DNA from: CAVYXK01 sp963772445
GTDB lineage: Bacteria > Pseudomonadota > Alphaproteobacteria > Acetobacterales > Acetobacteraceae
Direction of reading: 5' to 3'
Assembly (NCBI GenBank): GCA_963772445.1
Contig: CAVYXK010000019.1
Location: forward strand, 1,130,712 to 1,194,711
Length of the DNA: 64,000 bases
The notes beneath the pieces are model-generated. The model had not been told where the DNA came from. It searched no databases and saw only the letters and a list, made by a program, of their open reading frames with translations. The position numbers and the translations under genes are program-made. Below, piece by piece: positions 52,013 to 60,556 of the stretch. The first letter of the stretch is position 1, and the number at the start of each line of letters is the position of its first letter.

Positions 52013-52346
52013 ATGACCTACGTGGTCACCGAAAGCTGCATTCGCTGCAAATACATGGACTGCGTCGAGGTGTGTCCGGTCGATTGCTTCTATGTCGGAG
52101 CGAACATGCTGGTGATCCACCCGGACGAATGCATCGACTGCGGCGTCTGCGAGCCGGAATGCCCGGTCGAGGCAATCGTGCCGGACAGCGACGACAAAGC
52201 CGCCGCCTGGGTCGAGCAGAACCGCACCTATGCCGGCACCTGGCCCAATATCACCCGCAAGGGCACGCCGCCGGCGGATGCGGACGAGTGGAAGGACAAG
52301 ACCGAACAAAGCGGGGGAATTCGACCCCGAGCCGGGCAAGCCCTGA
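52013..52346 (+). CDS. fdxA: 7Fe-type ferredoxin FdxA, C-terminus shifted by an extra base
   Basis: From ATG 52013: MTYVVTESCIRCKYMDCVEV, then CPVDCFYVGANMLVIHPDEC and IDCGVCEPECPVEAI. Both cluster sites are complete ([3Fe-4S] and [4Fe-4S]). Family members end after ~110 residues with EFDPEPGKP-like sequence. The written frame instead runs on to 52441. Removing one G from the run ggggg (52312-52316) restores EFDPEPGKP and a stop at 52344-52346. The protein shuttles electrons in the cytoplasm. Confidence 0.9.
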
Positions 52347-52585
52347 ACAACCCGGGGTTGACTGTTCCTTTCGAAGCGGCTGGTCGGGGAAGGTTTCTGT
52401 CGCCGTCCCCCATGACGATGGCGTGGGTTTGTGCTATATGACGCTCCGGAGGCGATGGCAGCGGCGCGAGGCCTCGCGGGCTTGGCAGGTGTGCGGCCGT
52501 CGTTGCTTTTCCGTGGGAGCCGAACCGTCGAGCGGGGCGTGAACGCGCCAGCCGTCGCCATGCGTCGGAGGGGATAAAGATAGGG

Positions 52586-53722
52586 GTGTTTGACATGAAG
52601 GCTGGTGCCGGGAGCGCGGCGGCGGGCCAACGTCCGCGCGCGACAGCCAAAACTCCGCCCAGGGCGGCTGCCAAATCGATCCCGGCGGCACCCAAGAAAT
52701 CCACGTCCGTCCGGACGGCGCGACCCGCCAAGGCTAAGCCGGTGGCGACCGTGAGCCCGACACGTCGGCAGGACGCGCCGGTGCCGGGGGCGGCACAGTC
52801 CAATATCGGGGCCAAGACTCCTGCGAGGCCTGCGACCCCACGGGTCGTGATGCCGGCTGCGGAAACCAAGGGCAAACAGGCCGAGGCCAAGCCGGTTGAA
52901 CCGGTAGCGGCGGCGACGCCGGGCGAGCCGCAACCGAAGTCGGCACCCGCGACCAAATCCGCGTCGCCCAAGCCCGCGCCGTCCACCAAACCGACAGCAG
53001 CGGAGCCGGTCACGCCAAGTCCGGCGGAGCCGGTCGCAAAGCCACCCATCGCGGCATCGGAGCCAGAGCCGGCGGTACAGCCGGATACGCCCGACGCGCC
53101 CTTGCCGGAGCCGGACACCGTCACGGCAGAGCCCGCCATGGCCGTGGCCGAGATACAGGCCCAGGCACCGGCACCGCCTCGACCGGCGGTGCCAATGAAC
53201 CGTTCCGCTCCGCCGCCGCGCCCACCCGCCAAGCCTGAAGTGTTCGCCGAGGGTGACCACGTCGTCTATCCGACGCACGGTGTTGGTAAGGTCGAGCGAA
53301 TCGCGGTCGAGGAGATCGCCGGGCACAAGCTCGAGCTGATCCACATCACGTTCGAAGAGAACCGGATGACGCTGCGCGTTCCGGTAAGCAAGGCGCGCAG
53401 TGCAGGTCTTCGCAAACTGGCCACCCGCAAGCTGTTTGACGAAGCGCTGAACGTGCTGAAGGGTCGGGCGCGGATCAAACGCACCATGTGGTCGCGCCGG
53501 GCGCAGGAATACGAGGCGAAGATCAACTCGGGGGACCCGCTGGCGATAGCCGAAGTGGTGCGCGATCTCCACCGCAATGCCGGCCAACCGGATCAGAGCT
53601 TCAGTGAGCGCCAGATCTACGAGGCGGCGATGGATCGGCTGGCGGCCGAGCTCGCGGCGTTGGACAAGACCGACAAGCTGACCGCAGCCAGCAAGCTCTC
53701 GGAGTTCCTGAAGACGGTGTGA
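52586..53722 (+). CDS. CarD-family transcriptional regulator with long Ala/Pro/Lys-rich N-terminus
   Basis: 378 residues from GTG 52586; ATG 52595 is the alternative, and GGAGGGG lies at 52566-52572. Residues ~220-378 form a CarD_CdnL domain: FAEGDHVVYPTHGVGKVERI, then the Tudor-like part and the helical DNA-binding tail (YEAKINSGDPLAIAEVVRDL). CarD binds the RNA polymerase beta subunit and stabilises open promoter complexes. The first ~215 residues are low-complexity, rich in Ala, Pro, Lys and Thr, and probably disordered; CarD proteins are usually ~165 residues. The neighbour fdxA is the usual one. Confidence 0.9.
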   Translation: MFDMKAGAGSAAAGQRPRATAKTPPRAAAKSIPAAPKKSTSVRTARPAKAKPVATVSPTRRQDAPVPGAAQSNIGAKTPARPATPRVVMPAAETKGKQAEAKPVEPVAAATPGEPQPKSAPATKSASPKPAPSTKPTAAEPVTPSPAEPVAKPPIAASEPEPAVQPDTPDAPLPEPDTVTAEPAMAVAEIQAQAPAPPRPAVPMNRSAPPPRPPAKPEVFAEGDHVVYPTHGVGKVERIAVEEIAGHKLELIHITFEENRMTLRVPVSKARSAGLRKLATRKLFDEALNVLKGRARIKRTMWSRRAQEYEAKINSGDPLAIAEVVRDLHRNAGQPDQSFSERQIYEAAMDRLAAELAALDKTDKLTAASKLSEFLKTV

Positions 53723-53736
53723 GGGCGGCCGCCCGC

Positions 53737-54339
53737 TCAGCCTCGGGAGTACGGCGAGCCTGCCGGTGCGGCGCCGTGGGCGGTGACGATTTCGCGGCCG
53801 CGGCCATTGCCGATCATGACTTCCGCAAGGTACTGCCGTAGCTCGAGTTGGTGACGATAGATCGCCGTGGCTGCCTCGATCAGCGTGCCGCCGCGGCCGA
53901 GCATCTCGTCGCCGAATTCGACAATCCGGAGGTTGGGCCACGCCTTGGCCCGGATACGAAGCAACTCGGCCGCCAGCTCCGTTGCCGGCCGTAACGGCCA
54001 GGCCTGCGCCAGGATCAGTAGCATTGCCGCGGTGGATCGGGAGACGCCGGCGTGGCAGTGCACCACGAGGTGGGCGTCTGCCCTGGGAGTGGTCAGCAGG
54101 TGGCGCCCGAAGGTGAGGATCCCGCGGACGTGCTCGGGGCGGGGCGGGTGCAGGAGTGGGCTCGGCTCGATCACGTCGTGGAAGCGCAGCTCCAGGCGTT
54201 CGTAGTCGCCTTGTGTCGCGGGCGCCGGTGTTTCAGGGTCGAGGATCGACAGGACGTGCGTGGCCCCCGCCTCGCAGTGGCCCGGCAGTTCGTCCAACCC
54301 GCAGACGGTCATGCGGAATGGGGTCGTCGGTGCTGGCAT
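53737..54339 (-). CDS. Protein tyrosine phosphatase-like protein
   Basis: 200 residues. The PTP signature is VVHCHAGVSRSTAAM with Cys95 and Arg101 as catalytic residues, and Asp55 in RFHDVIEPSP as a likely general acid. An alternative start is Met10. It resembles the cyclin/dual-specificity phosphatase-like proteins often found beside carD/fdxA in alphaproteobacteria. The substrate is unknown. Cytoplasmic. Confidence 0.87.
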   Translation of the reverse strand: MPAPTTPFRMTVCGLDELPGHCEAGATHVLSILDPETPAPATQGDYERLELRFHDVIEPSPLLHPPRPEHVRGILTFGRHLLTTPRADAHLVVHCHAGVSRSTAAMLLILAQAWPLRPATELAAELLRIRAKAWPNLRIVEFGDEMLGRGGTLIEAATAIYRHQLELRQYLAEVMIGNGRGREIVTAHGAAPAGSPYSRG

Positions 54340-54548
54340 CGCCTGTTCTCGCCGTGCTGCCGCCGAGAATGTGGGGCGCGGTCGCGCCGCCGTCCATGGC
54401 GCGCGCTCGGCGTCACACGGGGTTGCGCTGCTACGCCCGGGTGAAGACGAGCAGGTCGGCGTCGATCTGGTCCGTGAGTGTTGTGCCCATGCCGTGCGGC
54501 GCGCCGCGATGACGGTATATGACGGCGGGCTGCGATGCTAACAATGCG

Positions 54549-55955
54549 TTACGATCGCTCTACAGGGCACGCCGCGGCGATCCGCGCCAGCGCCTCCTCG
54601 CGTCCGAGCGCCGCGAGCGTCGCATCGATCCCCGGACTAGCCGTGCTACCGGTCAGCGCTGCCCGCAGCGGCTGCGCCACCTGACCCAGCTTGCGTCCCG
54701 TGGCGTCGGCAAAACGACGCAGCGCCGCGTCCAAGGCGGGCGGGGAGAAATCGATCTCCGCCAAGGCCGGCGCCAGCTCGCGTAGCATGATCCGCGCCTC
54801 CGGCGTCAGCAACGCCGCGGCTTTCGGCTCCATCGGCAGCGGCACCGTTCGGGCCAGGAACGCCGCCGCGTCGGCCAGCTCCACAAGCGTCCGCGCACGC
54901 TGCTTCAGTTCCGGCACCAGTGCCCGGATACGCGCCGCGGCGTTGGCACCCAGCGACAGGTCGGTGCGGTGCGCCAGTCGCTCGAGCACCTCGTGGGTCA
55001 GCCGGTCGTCGTCCGCCCTCCGGATGTACAGTGCGTTGAGGTACGTAAGCCTGGCGTAGTCCATTCGCGCCGGCGCCCGCCCGACCCCGTCGATGTCGAA
55101 CAGTTTGATCGCTTCGGCGCGGTCCAATACCTCCACGTCGCCATGGCCCCACCCCAGCCGAAGCAGGTAGTTGCACAGCGCCTCAGGCAGGTAGCCCAGC
55201 TCGCGAAACTCGGTGACCGACTGCGCGCCGTGCCGCTTCGACAGCTTCGTCCCGTCGGCGCCATGGATAAGTGGCACATGGGCGAAGCGCGGCAGCTCCC
55301 AACTCATGGCACGGGAAATCTGCACCTGCCGGAACGTATTGGTCAGATGATCGGTGCCGCGGATCACATGAGTGATGCCCATGTCATGATCGTCCACCAC
55401 CACCGAGAAATTATAAATTGGTGTACCGTCGCTGCGCAGGATGATCATGTCATCGAGCTCGCTGTTGGCGACGTGGATGGTGCCCTGCACGAGATCGCCG
55501 ATGACTGTCTCGCCGTCGCGTGGTGCCTTCAGACGGAGGACCGGAGCGACCCCCGGCGGCGCCTCGGCGGGATCTCGGTCACGCCACAGGTCGAAGCGCG
55601 GGTTCCGCTTCTCGGCCAGCGCCTGCTCGCGCATCCGCGCAAGCTCCTCCGGCGTGCTCCAGCAGCGATACGCATGACCGGCCGCAAGGAGCTGGTGCGC
55701 TACGTCTGCATGCCGGGCCGCCCGGGTCGATTGGAACACCGGCGGCGCATCGCGCTCAAGCTCGAGCCAGTCGAGGCTGTCCAGGATCAGCGTGGTGTAT
55801 TCGTCGGTGCTGCGCTCGCGGTCGGTGTCTTCGACCCGCAGCAGGAACTCGCCGCCGTGATGGCGGCTGAAAAGGTAGTTGAACAGCGCCGTGCGGGCAC
55901 CGCCGATATGCAGCGGGCCTGTGGGGCTGGGGGCGAAGCGCGTGCGGACGGTCAT
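54549..55955 (-). CDS. gltX: Glutamyl-tRNA synthetase
   Basis: 468 residues from ATG 55955; the longer frame to 56090 is not conserved-looking. The class I signatures are FAPSPTGPLHIGGARTALFN (HIGH) and GTKLSKRHGAQSV (KMSKS). Other family blocks are YRCWSTPEELARMREQALAE, FSVVVDDHDMGITHVIRGTD and LRLGWGHGD. The C-terminal anticodon-binding domain is complete. It may charge tRNA-Glu and, with GatCAB, tRNA-Gln; some alphaproteobacteria have two GltX. The 209-bp gap to the phosphatase gene (54340-54548) shows no gene. Confidence 0.96.
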   Translation of the reverse strand: MTVRTRFAPSPTGPLHIGGARTALFNYLFSRHHGGEFLLRVEDTDRERSTDEYTTLILDSLDWLELERDAPPVFQSTRAARHADVAHQLLAAGHAYRCWSTPEELARMREQALAEKRNPRFDLWRDRDPAEAPPGVAPVLRLKAPRDGETVIGDLVQGTIHVANSELDDMIILRSDGTPIYNFSVVVDDHDMGITHVIRGTDHLTNTFRQVQISRAMSWELPRFAHVPLIHGADGTKLSKRHGAQSVTEFRELGYLPEALCNYLLRLGWGHGDVEVLDRAEAIKLFDIDGVGRAPARMDYARLTYLNALYIRRADDDRLTHEVLERLAHRTDLSLGANAAARIRALVPELKQRARTLVELADAAAFLARTVPLPMEPKAAALLTPEARIMLRELAPALAEIDFSPPALDAALRRFADATGRKLGQVAQPLRAALTGSTASPGIDATLAALGREEALARIAAACPVERS

Positions 55956-56180
55956 GGGCGGAACCTCTAGCATCCAGATAAACGCTCTGTCAGAGGGGCA
56001 CCGCTCCGTTAGCGGGTAGCACCCCTGAACGCTTGGCGGCTGTCCGCGCCTCTCCGCTACACTCAATTGAGAGTTCCGATTCGCCGTCATCGGAATCCGC
56101 CGGGGAGAGGTCCGTTGATTCCTGGTGGGTTCTGACGTTCACCATGCGTTCTAGGGAAAAGAGCATGCAACTCTTGAAAT

Positions 56181-56414
56181 GTGAGCTCCAGGCGGATGGG
56201 CCAGGGCCGTCAGAGTAAGGTCGTCGGGATCGAAACAGCCGATGGCAAGGAAGAGATCGTGCTCCACACATCCGCTCTTGATAACCAGGGTGGAATTGAG
56301 GTTGGGGTCTTGGGCTACGATCACAACAATCGAGCGTTCATCGAGCTGCCGCGCGAATCCGCGTCTGGTCGTTGGCGCGTTTGGGTCGATCCCACTGCTC
56401 TTATGACTGAATGA
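56181..56414 (+). CDS. Small hypothetical protein
   Basis: 77 residues from GTG 56181, or 72 from ATG 56196. It reads SKVVGIETADGKEEIVLHTS, then a beta-like section to GRWRVWVDPTALMTE. It looks protein-like (regular beta pattern) but I recognise no family and no clear ribosome-binding site. A second short frame overlaps its stop at 56411 and runs to 56662; that one passes into repeat-like DNA and is probably not a gene. Confidence 0.4.
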   Translation: MSSRRMGQGRQSKVVGIETADGKEEIVLHTSALDNQGGIEVGVLGYDHNNRAFIELPRESASGRWRVWVDPTALMTE

Positions 56415-57260
56415 CCTCAGCGGGGGGCCCCCAGAGCGAATCTGATGATCCTGACCGACAGGGGGATTCAGATTGTCTTGAAGCAGCGGCAGTTTCGTAT
56501 TACTCAAAAACCGAAACCGGGCACCAAAAGGAAGAAAGTTTAAACGCAGATGTCACAGATGTAAGAAGATGCACGATGATGCACGCAGATCGCGTTATCG
56601 GCTTCGCATTCCCCGGTGGCAAGCGACGCCTGGAGATCGAACACCTGGTCCGCGGCCTATGAGCCGCGCTGAACTATCTGCATTGCTAACTCCAAAAATC
56701 TCCGCGGCACGCGGAGAATTTCCGCCGAGGCGCCGGAAAGCTGCTGATTTGGTTGGCATTTTGCCTCGGAGTCACGCGCAGAGATTAGTGCGATGTGGCG
56801 CGGCAGCGCAGCGGTATGGCAGCGCTATGCCAAGGTCAGATCGTTTTCAATTCAACACGGAGGACACGCGAGGGCCACGAAGGGCCACGGAGCTTGTCCC
56901 GCACCAGCAATCGCCGGAGACAGTCAACAAATCAAGCTGGTAAGGTTCGCCGCAGGACGCATAACCACAACTCCGTGGCCCCCCGTGTCCCTCGCCCTTC
57001 CCCCGTGTTGAATCCTTAATGAGCGGACCCGGGCCAACGCCGCCGGTGCGCAATAGGCATCGCTCGCATTTGGTTGTGGCAGACGGCCGCGCGGCGTGCA
57101 TCCGCGCGCTTCTGCGTTTATCCGCGTCAAAACTTGTCGCTTGCGCGCGAAAACCCGCGAATGAATGCTCGTCCGACAGCCGTCGCTGCGACCGCGCGGC
57201 CGCATGCGGCGCTACGCTAACGGTTAATTAGGGTGCGTCCGTTTCCCTGGGGAACGGGAT
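56415..57260. other. Gene-poor intergenic stretch with degenerate repeats
   Basis: No supported gene in ~850 bases. It contains sequence in the style of widespread bacterial intergenic repeats: aacgcagatgtcacagatg (near 56543) and tctgcgtttatccgcgtca (near 57112), plus the large inverted repeat at 56851-57013. It probably also contains the comEC promoter. Confidence 0.5.
56851..57013. repeat. Large imperfect inverted repeat
   Basis: Left arm begins ttcaacacggaggacacgcg (56851-56897), and the right arm ends cccttcccccgtgttgaatc (about 56971-57014). The arms pair over ~43 bp with mismatches around a ~70-base loop. The cacggaggacacg and ccacggag words are those of a common dispersed intergenic repeat. 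Confidence 0.65.
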
Positions 57261-59120
57261 GTGGCACGCCGTCGTCCACCTGTACCAGGCTCCGATCGTC
57301 GCCTCGGCGGACCCTATGCTCCCCGGCGAGCGGCGCTTCACCCGGCGGAAATCAACGCTGCTGGTAGAATGAGGTCTCTGGTGCAGCACGTGCTTGCCGC
57401 ACAGCAGGGGCGGTTAGCCCTTTGGCTGCCGGTGTTCATGGGCGCTGGCGTGCTGCTGTATTTCTCCTTGCGCGCCGAGCCGCCGCTCTGGGTCGGCGCC
57501 GCCGTCGCCCTGCCCGCCACGCTCGCGGCCGCCCTGGGCCGGTTCCCCATCCGCGCGATCACCGCCCCGCTGGCTGCCGCCGCGATCGGCTTCACTGCAG
57601 CACAATTCGCCACCGCGCGTGCGCCGCCGCTCGTGCCCCTGCCGCACCGGGCGATGGAACTCAGCGGCACGGTGCAGGCCGTGGAAATGCTACCGGAGGG
57701 CATGCGGGTCACGTTGCAGCCGGTCCAGCTCGATGGCGGCCCGGCGCTCGCCCGGTCGTTACGGGTTCGCCTCCGCACCAACGATCCGGCCAGGCCCGAA
57801 GCCGGCGACACCATGCGCATCCGCGCGTTGGTGCAGGCGCCGTCGCCACCGGCCTATCCGGGTGGATGGGACCTGCAGCGCGACGCCTTCTTCTCCGGCC
57901 TCGGCGGCTATGGCTTCGCGATCCGCCCGGCGGCGGTTCTGGCTCATGCACCCGTAACGGGCCTTTCCGGTCTACTCCAGGCCCTGCGCGAGACGATCGC
58001 CAGCCGTTTCGAAGCGGCGCTCTCCGGCGCCGAGGGTGCCGTCGCGGCCACCCTGCTGACCGGCGTGCCGACGGCCATTCCCGGGCCGGACCGGGAGGCG
58101 TTCCGCGCCTCGGGCTTGGCGCATCTGCTGGCGGTTGCCGGGCTGCATATCGGCATCGTGATGGGGCTGGCATTCGGCGCCAGCCGGGCGCTGCTTGCGG
58201 TGTGGGAACACGCGGCGCTGCATTGGCCGACGAAGCAGATCGCTGCGCTGGTCGCACTGGCGGCGGGCGGAGCCTACATGCTGCTGACCGGCATGCATGT
58301 GCCGATCATGCGCAGCTTCGCGATGGCCAGCCTGTTCACGCTCGCGGTCCTCAGCGGGCGGCGTGCCGTCTCGTTGCGCGGGCTGGCGCTGGCGGCTGCC
58401 GTGCTGATCGTGGCAGAGCCGCAGCAGGTTCCTGGCGTATCGTTTCAAATGAGTTTTTCCGCGGTCCTGGCCCTGATCGCCGGATATGAGGCGTTACGGC
58501 CGCATCTGCACGCGCTGTATGGCGACGGTGCGCCATGGCGCCGCTCGGTGCTTCATGTGACGGCGCTGGCGCTGACCAGCGCGCTGGCGGGCACCGCATC
58601 GGCGCCGTTCGGCGCGTATCATTTCGGTCGTATTCAGCTCTATTTCGTGCTCGCCAACATGGTGGCAGTGCCGTTAACGGCGTTGTGGGTGATGCCGGCC
58701 GGGCTGATCGCGCTCGGCCTGTTGCCGCTGGGCCTGGAGCGGCTGGCATTAGTGCCGATGGGCTGGGGCGTCGGCGCGATCCTGTGGGTCGCGCGCACCA
58801 CCGCGGGCTGGCCGGCTGCCACGGTCGAGGTGCCGCACATGCCCGGCTGGGGCTTGGCACTGGTCGGACTGGGAATGGCATGGCTTGGACTGTGGCGCGG
58901 ACCGCTCCGGTTGGCCGGCGCGGTGGTGATCGCTGCCGGGCTGACTTCGCCGATCATGGTGCGACCGCCAGACCTGCTGATTTCGGACGATGCGCGCATG
59001 GTCGGTGTCCGCACGGCGGAGGGTGTGTTCGTGGAGCGGCAGACTGGGGCATCGAAATTCACCCGCGATGCCTGGGTCCAGGTACTGGGCAGACGGGCCG
59101 CCGATGCTTTTGCCGCCTAG
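57261..59120 (+). CDS. comEC: ComEC/Rec2 DNA-uptake channel protein, probably C-terminally truncated by an IS
   Basis: 619 residues from GTG 57261 (ATG 57369 possible). N-terminal membrane segments (WLPVFMGAGVLLYFSL) are followed by a DUF4131-like domain and the competence domain with many membrane helices. Signatures: GLAHLLAVAGLHIGIVMGLA, GMHVPIMRSFAMASLF, VSFQMSFSAVLALIAGYE. After the membrane part only ~50 residues remain (LLISDDARMVGVRTAEGVFV). The stop lies at the edge of an IS110-family element, so the usual last ~80 residues have probably been cut off. No metallo-beta-lactamase domain, as in other alphaproteobacterial ComEC. Confidence 0.9.
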   Translation: MARRRPPVPGSDRRLGGPYAPRRAALHPAEINAAGRMRSLVQHVLAAQQGRLALWLPVFMGAGVLLYFSLRAEPPLWVGAAVALPATLAAALGRFPIRAITAPLAAAAIGFTAAQFATARAPPLVPLPHRAMELSGTVQAVEMLPEGMRVTLQPVQLDGGPALARSLRVRLRTNDPARPEAGDTMRIRALVQAPSPPAYPGGWDLQRDAFFSGLGGYGFAIRPAAVLAHAPVTGLSGLLQALRETIASRFEAALSGAEGAVAATLLTGVPTAIPGPDREAFRASGLAHLLAVAGLHIGIVMGLAFGASRALLAVWEHAALHWPTKQIAALVALAAGGAYMLLTGMHVPIMRSFAMASLFTLAVLSGRRAVSLRGLALAAAVLIVAEPQQVPGVSFQMSFSAVLALIAGYEALRPHLHALYGDGAPWRRSVLHVTALALTSALAGTASAPFGAYHFGRIQLYFVLANMVAVPLTALWVMPAGLIALGLLPLGLERLALVPMGWGVGAILWVARTTAGWPAATVEVPHMPGWGLALVGLGMAWLGLWRGPLRLAGAVVIAAGLTSPIMVRPPDLLISDDARMVGVRTAEGVFVERQTGASKFTRDAWVQVLGRRAADAFAA

Positions 59121-59238
59121 ATGCGGTAATGGGGCCGCCCAGCGAACGGGCTAGCGGGAGCGGTGGCTGTCCCTCACAGTGATGGTTGTGTAACGGGGTC
59201 CGAATGGCTCGGGCCCAAGCATCGAGAGAGGGACAGCC

Positions 59239-60276
59239 GTGGAATACTATGCCGCAATCGACGTCTCGCTGGAACTCAGCAGTGTGTGCGTGGTGGACGG
59301 GACCGGGAAGATCATCCGCGAGGCGAAGGTGGTGAGCGAGCCGGAGGCGCTCGTTGCGTTCTTTCGCGATATCGGCCTGACGTTCACGCGGGTTGGCCTG
59401 GAAGCGGGTCCGTTATCGCAGTGGCTGCATGCGGGGCTGACGGAAGCAGGGCTTCCGGCGATCCTGATCGAGACCCGGCACGTCAAGGCGGCATTGAAGG
59501 CGATGACGGTGAAGACGGATCGCAACGACGCACGCGGCATGGCGCAGTTGATGCGCCTGGGCTGGTTTCGACCGGTGCACGTGAAGACGCTGCCGGCGCA
59601 AGAGATCCGGGTGCTGCTGGTCGGGCGGAAGCTGCTGCTGGGCAAGCTGCACGATGTCGAGCTCGGCATTCGCGGCCTGCTGCGCGGCTTCGGCCTGAAA
59701 GTCGGCAAGGTGAGCAAGAACGGCTATGAGGCTCGCATCCGGGCGCTGGTGACAGGGCATCCGATGCTGGAGCCGGTTGCGGACGCGATGCTGAAGGCGC
59801 GGGCGAGCCTGCGAGACGAATGCGGGAAGCTGCATCGGATGTTGTTGCGTATCGTCCGTCACGATACTATATGCCAACGTCTGATGAGCGTGCCTGGTGT
59901 CGGGCCAGTTGTTGCGATAACCTACAAGACGGCGATCGACGATCCGACGAGATTTCGCAAATCCAGGGATGTCGGGCCCTATTTTGGCCTGACACCGAAG
60001 AAGTACCAATCTGGCGAGGTGGATTGGACGGGGCAAATCAGCAAGGTTGGCGATGCGATGGTACGAACCACGCTGTTTGAAGCGGCAAACGTTATGCTCA
60101 CTCGCACCACGCGGTTCTCCGCGTTGAAGGCGTGGGCCCTGCGGATCGCGAAGCTGCGCGGGTTGAAGCGGGCGAAGGTGGCGCTGGCACGCAAACTGGC
60201 GGTGGTGCTGCATCGCATGTGGGTTGATGGCAGCGAGTTCCGCTGGAGCAGGACGTCAGCCGACGCTGCCACTTGA
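59239..60276 (+). CDS. IS110-family (IS1111 group) transposase, intact
   Basis: 345 residues from GTG 59239. DEDD domain: YYAAIDVSLELSSVCVVDGT (Asp), LEAGPLSQWLH (Glu position) and VKTDRNDARGMAQLMRLG (Asp pair). The C-terminal domain has LMSVPGVGPVVAITYKTAID, GPYFGLTPKKYQSGEVDWTG and ISKVGDAMVRTTLFEAA, with the family Ser. Different subgroup from the transposase at 4162. Likely mobile, guided by a bridge RNA. Confidence 0.94.
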   Translation: MEYYAAIDVSLELSSVCVVDGTGKIIREAKVVSEPEALVAFFRDIGLTFTRVGLEAGPLSQWLHAGLTEAGLPAILIETRHVKAALKAMTVKTDRNDARGMAQLMRLGWFRPVHVKTLPAQEIRVLLVGRKLLLGKLHDVELGIRGLLRGFGLKVGKVSKNGYEARIRALVTGHPMLEPVADAMLKARASLRDECGKLHRMLLRIVRHDTICQRLMSVPGVGPVVAITYKTAIDDPTRFRKSRDVGPYFGLTPKKYQSGEVDWTGQISKVGDAMVRTTLFEAANVMLTRTTRFSALKAWALRIAKLRGLKRAKVALARKLAVVLHRMWVDGSEFRWSRTSADAAT

Positions 60277-60540
60277 TAAGTTCAACTGGAAAAGGAGGAG
60301 GGACAACGGAGGGCGCAACAGCTCTTCGATAACGAGGTCCCGTCGCAGGGACGCGGATCGAGTGAAGCCGCAAACATGGGCGTCGGCCGGAGCAACCACC
60401 GGACCACGCGCACCCTAGATTGGCTCGCTCGGTCTGTCTGATCGCATGAAGTGGCGGCTCCAACGCCGACCACGAACAGAAGCCCGAGCCCTGCGGCGTG
60501 ATGCGTTAACGAGGGTCTTGACACCAGCGGCCCCATTACA
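60277..60540 (+). other. Right non-coding end of IS1111-type copy 1, possible bridge-RNA region
   Basis: 264 bases without a credible gene, retained nearly identically in copy 2 (62592-62853). In IS1111-group elements the bridge RNA is expected downstream of the transposase, so this is a candidate. Short possible hairpins occur around agcccgagccctgcggcgtg. Guide loops were not resolved. Confidence 0.4.
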
Positions 60541-60556
60541 GAAGCCCATGTTTCCC

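Larger units (their letters stand above)
59121..60556 (+). mobile_element. IS1111-type IS110-family element, copy 1 (intact)
   Basis: Defined by comparison with the inverted copy at 62574-64000. Its ends hold the inverted words taatggggccg (59127-59137) and cggccccatta (60528-60538), as in the IS1111 group, which has sub-terminal inverted repeats. Homology of the copies continues past the right word through cagaagcccatgtttccc to 60556. The non-coding right end (about 260 bp) is longer than the left (about 110 bp), again as in IS1111 members. Confidence 0.87.

Noticed and set aside
51932..53941. Very long minus-strand open frame opposite carD
   Set aside because: Arg/Gly-rich shadow of the Ala/Pro/Lys-rich carD coding strand.
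56411..56662. Short gene overlapping the small hypothetical gene by ATGA
   Set aside because: It runs into repeat-like DNA and lacks a protein-like pattern beyond the overlap.
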